Positions 7,126 to 11,737 of a stretch of 11,737 nt of DNA are shown here, piece after piece. The stretch comes from Pseudomonadota bacterium. GTDB lineage: Bacteria; Pseudomonadota; Alphaproteobacteria; Rhizobiales; Kaistiaceae. The notes under the pieces are model-generated. The model was given only the letters and a program-made list of their open reading frames with translations, ran no database searches and had not been told where the DNA came from. The stretch is taken from positions 1-11,737 of the forward strand of contig JAEZEN010000421.1 of assembly GCA_023433185.1 (NCBI GenBank), given 5' to 3'. The position numbers and the translations under genes were made by a program. Positions within the stretch are counted from its first letter, which is position 1. Each line of letters starts with the position of its first letter.

Positions 7126-8198
7126 GCTGTCGAGTCCCGATACCGAGTGATCTGTGCCAGCGTCTCCCTCCGCAGGTCACCACCATCGCGCCAGATCCGG
7201 TACCAGGCGGCGGTCTCCTCCAGCACCCGGGCGAAGGGCCATCGCGGGCTCCAGCCGAGCAGGTCCCGGGCGCGCGTCGAATCGATGCGCAGCACCTGGG
7301 TCTCGGCGATGTCCGACCGTTCCGGGTCGACTTCGACGGTCGCTTCCGGTCCCCAGGCGGCAGCCATCGCCCGCGCCACCGTGAGGACGCTCGCCTCACG
7401 GCCGGCTTCAGGACCGAAGTTCCATGCGGTCGCGAAGCGCTCTCCCTCCGGCGAGCAGAGGCATTCCGCCAGACGAAGGTAGCCGGACAGCGGCTCCAGG
7501 ACGTGCTGCCAGGGGCGGATGGAGTGCGGGTGGCGGAGGCGCACCGCCGTGCCGGCGTCGAACGCGCGCACGCAGTCGGGCACCAGGCGGTCGCGGGCCC
7601 AGTCGCCGCCGCCGATCACGTTGCCGGCTCGCGCCGTGGCAAGCCGCGCCGCTCTCGGCGGGTCTGCGAAGTAGCTGGCGCGGTAGGCGGTCGCTACCAG
7701 CTCGGCACCCGCCTTGCTGGCTTCGTAGGGGGTCTGACCACCGAGCGGATCAATCTCTCGACAGGGGTAGGGCCAGGGGCCGGGGGCATAGCACTTGTCG
7801 CTTGTAGCCAGCACCACGGCGCGCAGATCGTCTCGGCCGCGCAGGCAGTCGAGCAGATGCGCCGTACCCATCACGTTGACCGAGAATGTCTCCAGCGGCC
7901 GCGCGTGGCCTTCGCGGACCAGAGACTGCCCAGCGAGGTGAAAGACGACCTCTGGGCGCGCCCGCGCCAGTGCTCGGTCCAGAGCTTCGGCGTCCCTCAG
8001 GTCGGAGCGCTGCTCATCGGAAAGGGCGTCGGCGACCCCCGCAAGTTCGAAAAGGGCCGGGGACGTGGGAGGGTCCAGAGCGTAGCCGTAGACCTCGGCG
8101 CCCATCTCGCGCAACCACAGAACCAGCCAGCTGCCCTTGAATCCGGTATGCCCGGTCACGAGCACGCGCCGGTCCCGCCAGAAGGCCTCCGCCGGCAT
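7122..8198 (-). CDS. rfbG: CDP-glucose 4,6-dehydratase
   Basis: The 358-residue extended SDR matches RfbG, which converts CDP-glucose to CDP-4-keto-6-deoxyglucose with bound NAD in the cytoplasm. Visible are the N-terminal FWRDRRVLVTGHTGFKGSWL (6-25), highly typical of RfbG, HLAGQSLVR (87-95), TSDKCY (132-137) with the Asp-Lys of the dehydratase site, YEASK with Y158 and K162, ARAGNVIGGGDW (189-200), and RPWQHVLEPLSGY (228-240). The length equals that of known RfbG proteins. The ATG at 8198 is preferred because its A is shared with the rfbF TGA (TGATG) and the protein then begins right before the family motif; a GTG at 8216 is possible. The stop overlaps the rfbC-like start. No rfbH-type 3-dehydrase is present in the window, so the C3 hydroxyl is probably kept. 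Confidence 0.93.
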   Translation of the reverse strand: MPAEAFWRDRRVLVTGHTGFKGSWLVLWLREMGAEVYGYALDPPTSPALFELAGVADALSDEQRSDLRDAEALDRALARARPEVVFHLAGQSLVREGHARPLETFSVNVMGTAHLLDCLRGRDDLRAVVLATSDKCYAPGPWPYPCREIDPLGGQTPYEASKAGAELVATAYRASYFADPPRAARLATARAGNVIGGGDWARDRLVPDCVRAFDAGTAVRLRHPHSIRPWQHVLEPLSGYLRLAECLCSPEGERFATAWNFGPEAGREASVLTVARAMAAAWGPEATVEVDPERSDIAETQVLRIDSTRARDLLGWSPRWPFARVLEETAAWYRIWRDGGDLRRETLAQITRYRDSTA

Positions 8199-8980
8199 CA
8201 CCCGCTCTGGTCCCACACGTTCCAGGGCGCTCCTCCTTCGGTGTAGAGCCGCTCCAGGTAGTTCTGGTCCCGCATCGTATCCATGGGCTGCCAGAAGCCC
8301 TCATGACGGAAGGCCATCAGCCGGCCGGTCTTGGCAAGGCCGAGAAGCGGCGCACCTTCCCACGGCGTCTCATCACCCTCGATACAGTCCAGCACGCTGG
8401 GGGAGAGAACGAAGAAGCCGCCGTTGATCCAGCCGCCGTCGCCGAGCGGCTTCTCGGTGAAGGCCGCTACCTGGTCGCCGCTGCCGAGGTCCAGTGCACC
8501 GAAACGGCCGGGGGGACGAACTGCTGTCAGGGTCGCCGGTCGGCCATGGGCGCGGTGGAAGGCGAGCAAGGCGTCGAGATCGACATCGGCGAGGCCATCG
8601 CCCTAGGTAAGGCAGAAGTCCTCATCTCCCAGGAAGGAGGCGACCCGCTTGAGCCGCCCGCCCGTCTGGGTCTGCTCGCCGGTATCGATCAGGGTGACGG
8701 ACCACGGCTCAGCCCGGCGCCGGTGCACTTCAACCTCACCACTGTCCAGGCGGATCGTCACGTCGGTGAGGTGCAGGGCGTAGTTCGCGAAATACTCCTT
8801 GATCATGTAGCCCTTGTAGCCCAGGCAGATCACGAAATCGGTCAGCCCGAAGTGGCTGTAGAACTTCATGATGTGCCACAGGATCGGCCGCCCGCCGATC
8901 TCCACCATGGGCTTGGGCCTGTCGACCGACTGCTCGCTGATCCGCGAGCCGCGTCCGCCCGCCAGTATCACGACCTTCAT
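8198..8980 (-). pseudogene. rfbF: Glucose-1-phosphate cytidylyltransferase, interrupted by an in-frame amber codon
   Basis: This gene would make CDP-glucose from CTP and glucose-1-phosphate, the first step of the operon's pathway. From ATG 8980 the frame reads MKVVILAGGRGSRISEQ, then RPKPMVEIGGRPILWHIMKF (21-40), VICLGYKGYMIKEYF (50-64) and GDEDFCLT (118-125), all typical of RfbF. Codon 126 (8605-8603) is TAG. The same frame then continues GDGLADVDLDALLAFHRAHG, with PPGRFGALDL, FTEKPLGDGGWINGGFFVL, PWEGAPL and GFWQPMDTMRDQ, to a normal TGA at 8200-8198. Without the amber codon the protein would be 260 residues, matching the family (about 257). The family has tyrosine at codon 126, so one base change explains it. 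The 125-residue fragment lacks the metal-binding GDG and the sugar site and should be inactive. It could also be a sequencing error or be read by a suppressor tRNA. The downstream genes may suffer polarity. Confidence 0.88.
8603..8605 (-). other. In-frame amber (TAG) codon in rfbF
   Basis: On the minus strand the codons run CTT ACC TAG GGC GAT GGC. Family members have a TYGDG motif at this place, so TAG replaces TAC or TAT. No other stop or frameshift is seen in either half of the gene, and both halves share one frame. Confidence 0.9.
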
Positions 8981-9087
8981 CAGTGCGAGATCGTCCCCTT
9001 TGGTGGCCAGCTGCGGATCGCCGCTCGCGTCCAGGTGTTCGTCTATCATGGTCGGGCAGCGCCCCGAAAGGGAGCCGGATGGTCAAC

Positions 9088-10023
9088 TCACCGCCAGAGC
9101 AGCCCCTGCCCGGTTGGGAGCATCAGAATCCGGACGCCCAGTTCCTCGGCCACCTTGTCCAGATCGCGGCGTTGCACCGAATGCTTGGCGAAGCCGTAAT
9201 CGTCGAACACCACGGGGGCGCCGGGCTGCAGGTGGGGCCAGAAGTACTTCAGCGCCTCGCATTCCGGGAACGCGACGTTCATGTCGATATGCAGGTAGGC
9301 GACGGCCGTCCCGCGATAGTGGACGAGGCTGTCGGGGACCGGACCTTCCACGATGCGGACGAAATCCTTGTCGGCGAATGTCGCGCGCACCAGCTCCGCG
9401 AGCCGAGGGGCCGGCGTGATGCCGCGGTTGGGGACCCGTGCTTCCTCCTCGGTTACCTGTTCCGCTACGGAGCCGCTGAAAGTATCGAAGAGGTAGAAGC
9501 TACGGGCGGCGAATTCATCGTTTCCGAGATAGCTGATGATGCACTGTGCGCCACCGCCGCGGTCGACGCCGCACTCGACGAAGTCGCCAGGCAATGCGGC
9601 CGCCCGAGCGGCACAGGTCATCAGCGTGTAGCGGCGCCACCGCAAGTCGTGATGGCCGTAGGCGAGGATACGGCCGGCTTCGTAGGCCGATTTGAAGCGC
9701 TCGTCCTCCAGCCAGTCCGCTGCCGCGAGGCTGGCGAGATTGTCCCCCGCATAGGGCGCCCTCCGGAGGAGGCGGGCGATCAGCCTGCAGCGCCTCTCGT
9801 CCTCCCGCATCTCCCGATAGGCATCCAGCAGGTTCTTCAGAGCGGTGCTCGTCGTCGCCGCCCGCAGGCAGGCGATCAGGCTGCTCTCGGGGTCTGTCGC
9901 GAGCGCGCCTCGCAGATGATGCCTGAGGATTCGGCGGAGATTCTCGTCCGCCGTGACCGCGGTGAGTCGGCGCGCGGCAACAGTCTCCTCGCTCCTGTCC
10001 GCCACTGGCGGCTTCTCGTCCAT
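9088..10023 (-). CDS. TylF/MycF-family O-methyltransferase (macrocin O-methyltransferase type)
   Basis: The 311-residue protein carries a TylF-type SAM-dependent, metal-dependent O-methyltransferase domain in roughly residues 110-311. Motif I is in GDFVECGVDRGGGAQ (146-160), followed by FYLFDTFSGS (176-185). The metal/catalytic acidic residues are in YLHIDMN (D247) and VVFDDYG (D274, D275). Relatives methylate sugar hydroxyls in antibiotics (TylF, MycF, NovP) and many surface glycans. An N-terminal extension of about 100 residues, charged and probably helical, exceeds the usual domain and has no recognised motif. The ATG at 10023 follows GGAG at 10037-10034. The gene is first in the minus-strand run, 107 bases before rfbF, and probably acts on the sugar made by that operon, either as a nucleotide sugar or after transfer. 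The precise hydroxyl cannot be inferred. Confidence 0.85.
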   Translation of the reverse strand: MDEKPPVADRSEETVAARRLTAVTADENLRRILRHHLRGALATDPESSLIACLRAATTSTALKNLLDAYREMREDERRCRLIARLLRRAPYAGDNLASLAAADWLEDERFKSAYEAGRILAYGHHDLRWRRYTLMTCAARAAALPGDFVECGVDRGGGAQCIISYLGNDEFAARSFYLFDTFSGSVAEQVTEEEARVPNRGITPAPRLAELVRATFADKDFVRIVEGPVPDSLVHYRGTAVAYLHIDMNVAFPECEALKYFWPHLQPGAPVVFDDYGFAKHSVQRRDLDKVAEELGVRILMLPTGQGLLWR

Positions 10024-10315
10024 GCGAACTTGGCTCCGCTCGCCGGAGGCGCTCCTGGATTGGAGCCTATCCCGAGACCTCCGGGCAGCATACCACGGCA
10101 TTCGCCGAATCCCCGTGCTTGCCGCGGCCCTGGCAGGAATTCGCGCCGGTCGCAATCGGCCGCCGCAAGATCGGCACCCAGGCCGCACCTGCCGCGCCGC
10201 GGGCTCTCCCGCAACGCGCTAGACATCGCGAAGCGGGCGAGCCGCCGTCCGGCGAAATCGTCGCAGAGGCGCGCAGCCGGGCAAGTTCCGAAATCTGCCA
10301 ACCCGGAGACAAGCA
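10024..10315. other. Divergent intergenic region, 292 bases
   Basis: This gap separates the start of the minus-strand sugar operon from the start of the plus-strand hydrolase, so both promoters should lie here. On the minus strand TATGCT at 10093-10088, preceded by TG one base upstream, resembles an extended -10 element, but no convincing -35 is found. A plus-strand frame from ATG 10022 (66 residues, to 10222) contains a short hydrophobic stretch but has weak third-position G/C bias and no recognised motif. The only clear site is the hydrolase ribosome-binding sequence GGAG at 10305-10308. Confidence 0.6.
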
Positions 10316-11146
10316 ATGGCAATCATCACCACATCCGACGGGACCACCATCTTCTACAAGGATTGGGGCCCGAAAGACGCCCAGCCCATCATGTTTCACC
10401 ATGGCTGGCCGCTCAGCGCCGACGACTGGGACAACCAGATGCTGTTCTTCCTGTCCGAAGGTTATCGCGTCATCGCGCATGATCGGCGCGGTCATGGCCG
10501 ATCCGACCAGACCGACACCGGCAACGAGATGGACACCTATGCCGCGGACGTGGCTGAGATCGCGAGGGCGCTCGATCTTCGCGATGCCGTCCACATCGGC
10601 CATTCGACCGGCGGCGGCGAAGTCACCCGCTATGCGGCCCGGGCCGAGCGTGGCCGCGTGGCCAAGGCCATCCTGATCGCCGCGATCCCGCCGGTGATGG
10701 TTCAGTCCAGGGCCAACCCGGACGGCGTCCCCATGGAGGTCTTCGACGGGCTGCGGTCCGCCCTCGAGACCAATCGCGCGCAGTTCTACCGCGATCTGCC
10801 GAGCGGGCCCTTCTATGGCTTCAACCGGGAGGGAGCGACGGTGAGCCAGGGCCTGATCGACAACTGGTGGCGTCAAGGCATGAGCGGCGGGGCAAAGGCG
10901 CACCACGACTGCATCGAAGTGTTCTCGGAGACCGACTTCACGGAAGACCTGAAGGCACTCGCCATCCCCGTGCTTATCATCCATGGCGAGGACGACCAGA
11001 TCGTGCCCATCGCGAACTCCGCGCACAAGGCGATCAAGCTCGTGAGCGACGGCACGATGAAGACCTATCCCGGGCTGTCGCATGGTCTCTTCGCGACGCA
11101 TCCCGATGTGGTGAACCCGGACATGCTCGCCTTCATCAGGGCCTGA
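10316..11146 (+). CDS. Alpha/beta hydrolase, cofactor-free chloroperoxidase/arylesterase type
   Basis: The 276-residue protein is full length for non-heme haloperoxidase-like alpha/beta hydrolases such as Pseudomonas fluorescens arylesterase. The N-terminus reads MAIITTSDGTTIFYKDWGPK. The oxyanion-region motif HHGWPLSADDWDNQ (28-41) follows, then AHDRRGHGRSDQ (54-65). The nucleophile is S97 in GHSTGGGE, the acid D227 in HGEDDQIVP, and the base H256 in GLSHGL, so the triad is complete. Known members hydrolyse esters, and many carry out perhydrolysis that gives halogenation in vitro; the natural substrate here is unknown. No signal peptide is visible, so it is probably cytoplasmic. The ATG has GGAG at 10305-10308 with 7-base spacing. 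It is transcribed away from the sugar operon and toward an AraC-type regulator, and nothing ties it to glycan synthesis. Confidence 0.93.
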   Translation: MAIITTSDGTTIFYKDWGPKDAQPIMFHHGWPLSADDWDNQMLFFLSEGYRVIAHDRRGHGRSDQTDTGNEMDTYAADVAEIARALDLRDAVHIGHSTGGGEVTRYAARAERGRVAKAILIAAIPPVMVQSRANPDGVPMEVFDGLRSALETNRAQFYRDLPSGPFYGFNREGATVSQGLIDNWWRQGMSGGAKAHHDCIEVFSETDFTEDLKALAIPVLIIHGEDDQIVPIANSAHKAIKLVSDGTMKTYPGLSHGLFATHPDVVNPDMLAFIRA

Positions 11147-11324
11147 GACGGCTTTCCGAAGCCCACCGAAACCGCGGGAGATGCGATGCTGGCCGGCTGG
11201 GCGTCGCACCTCCGGCATCGATGCAGCAAGCAGCGCCTCGCCTCGACCACTCGAGCGGAAGGATCCCGCCATGACGAAACCAGGTCCGGTCTTCCCCGAA
11301 GGACGGCAAGATTTGCGCGACAAC

Positions 11325-11350
11325 GCGACGTCACGGCTCGATGATGTCGC
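11325..11350 (-). terminator. Possible hairpin between convergent genes
   Basis: GCGACGTCA at 11325-11333 pairs with TGATGTCGC at 11342-11350 (9 pairs, one of them G-U or A-C depending on the strand) around an 8-base loop. It lies 17 bases beyond the stop of the AraC-type gene and about 180 bases beyond the hydrolase stop. No U-tract follows on either strand, so it is a weak terminator candidate at best. Confidence 0.3.
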
Positions 11351-11367
11351 GACGCGACCGGACAGGC

Positions 11368-11736
11368 CTATTGCACGAACACGCGCTCCGGATCGCGCGC
11401 CGCCCGGCGATACTCGGTCGGGCTCATGCGGTGATGCTTGGTGAACACGCGGGCGAGGACCTGGTTCGACGAGTATCCCACCTCCTGCGCGATCTCGGTG
11501 ACCGGCAGATCCGTCGACGCAAGGAGCTCGCAGGCCTTCTCCATCCTCAGTCGCGTCAGGTAGACCCGCGGCGGTACGCCGACACTCTGCTTGAACATGC
11601 GCGCGAAATGAAACGGCGACAGCCGCGCTTCGGCTGCCAGCTCGTCGAGGCTGATGTCCTCCGCGAGCCGCGCCCGCAGCAGTTCGAGGCATCGCCTCTC
11701 CGCCCAGGGGGCGAGGCCACCCTTGACCGGCCCGAA
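11368..11736 (-). CDS. AraC-family transcriptional regulator, C-terminal DNA-binding part
   Basis: The last 122 residues of an AraC/XylS-type regulator are present; the gene begins right of the window. Both helix-turn-helix units of the family can be read. The first lies in EDISLDELAAEARLSPFHFA followed by RMFKQSVGVPP and a YLTRLRMEKACELL linker helix. The second lies in PVTEIAQEVGYSSNQVLARV followed by the signature FTKHHRMSPTEYRR. The preceding GGLAPWAERRCLELL is the usual lead-in to this domain. The stop is TAG (11370-11368), and the C-terminus DPERVFVQ is short and ordinary. The ligand-binding half is missing from view, so the inducer cannot be guessed. It converges on the hydrolase gene, and no operator could be identified, so regulation of that gene is possible but unsupported. 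Confidence 0.9.
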   Translation of the reverse strand, partial: FGPVKGGLAPWAERRCLELLRARLAEDISLDELAAEARLSPFHFARMFKQSVGVPPRVYLTRLRMEKACELLASTDLPVTEIAQEVGYSSNQVLARVFTKHHRMSPTEYRRAARDPERVFVQ

Positions 11737-11737
11737 G

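Noticed and set aside
10022..10222. 66-residue plus-strand frame starting opposite the methyltransferase ATG
   Set aside because: It has a hydrophobic patch but weak third-position G/C bias compared with neighbouring genes, no ribosome-binding site and no recognised motif.
1..11737. CRISPR arrays, tRNA or rRNA genes, insertion sequences, att sites
   Set aside because: No direct repeats with regular spacers, tRNA-like folds, transposase motifs or flanking duplications were seen on reading both strands.

Overview
The window is GC-rich throughout, with strong G/C preference at third codon positions. It reads as a surface-polysaccharide (O-antigen or capsule type) sugar-modification locus of a high-GC proteobacterium, most likely an alphaproteobacterium. 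That placement is an inference from gene style and composition; no taxonomic marker is present.

Layout: positions 2-4331 carry a plus-strand group. It contains the C-terminal part of a nucleotide-sugar epimerase, a close homologue of UDP-sulfoquinovose synthase (SqdB/SQD1), a PAPS-type sulfotransferase and a DXD-motif glycosyltransferase. Facing it, on the minus strand from 10023 down to 3694, is a seven-gene run. In transcription order it encodes a TylF-type O-methyltransferase, glucose-1-phosphate cytidylyltransferase (rfbF), CDP-glucose 4,6-dehydratase (rfbG), an RmlC-type sugar epimerase (rfbC-like), a NovU/TylCIII-type sugar C-methyltransferase, an SDR 4-ketoreductase candidate, and a CmcI/rhamnosyl-O-methyltransferase-type protein. 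From rfbF onward every junction overlaps by 1 or 4 bases, so translation is probably coupled. After a 292-base divergent gap come a plus-strand alpha/beta hydrolase (cofactor-free chloroperoxidase/arylesterase type) and the C-terminal end of an AraC-family regulator. These two look unrelated to the sugar genes.

How they work together (inference): RfbF and RfbG would make CDP-4-keto-6-deoxyglucose. The epimerase, C-methyltransferase and reductase would turn it into a CDP-activated, C-methyl-branched 6-deoxyhexose, and the two methyltransferase-type proteins could add O-methyl groups. The set parallels the noviose route (NovW, NovU, NovS, NovP) but is CDP- rather than dTDP-based. The plus-strand group could supply a sulfonated sugar and sulfate esters to the same glycan.

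Two lesions stand out. First, rfbF carries an in-frame amber codon exactly where the family has the tyrosine of its T-Y-G-D-G motif, with the rest of the frame intact. Second, the convergent junction near 3694-3715 appears damaged on both sides: the glycosyltransferase has no stop of its own and reads 638 bases into the opposing gene, while the CmcI-like protein lacks its usual C-terminal tail. If real, these suggest the locus is decaying, or produces a variant or switched-off glycan; sequencing error must be excluded for the amber codon.
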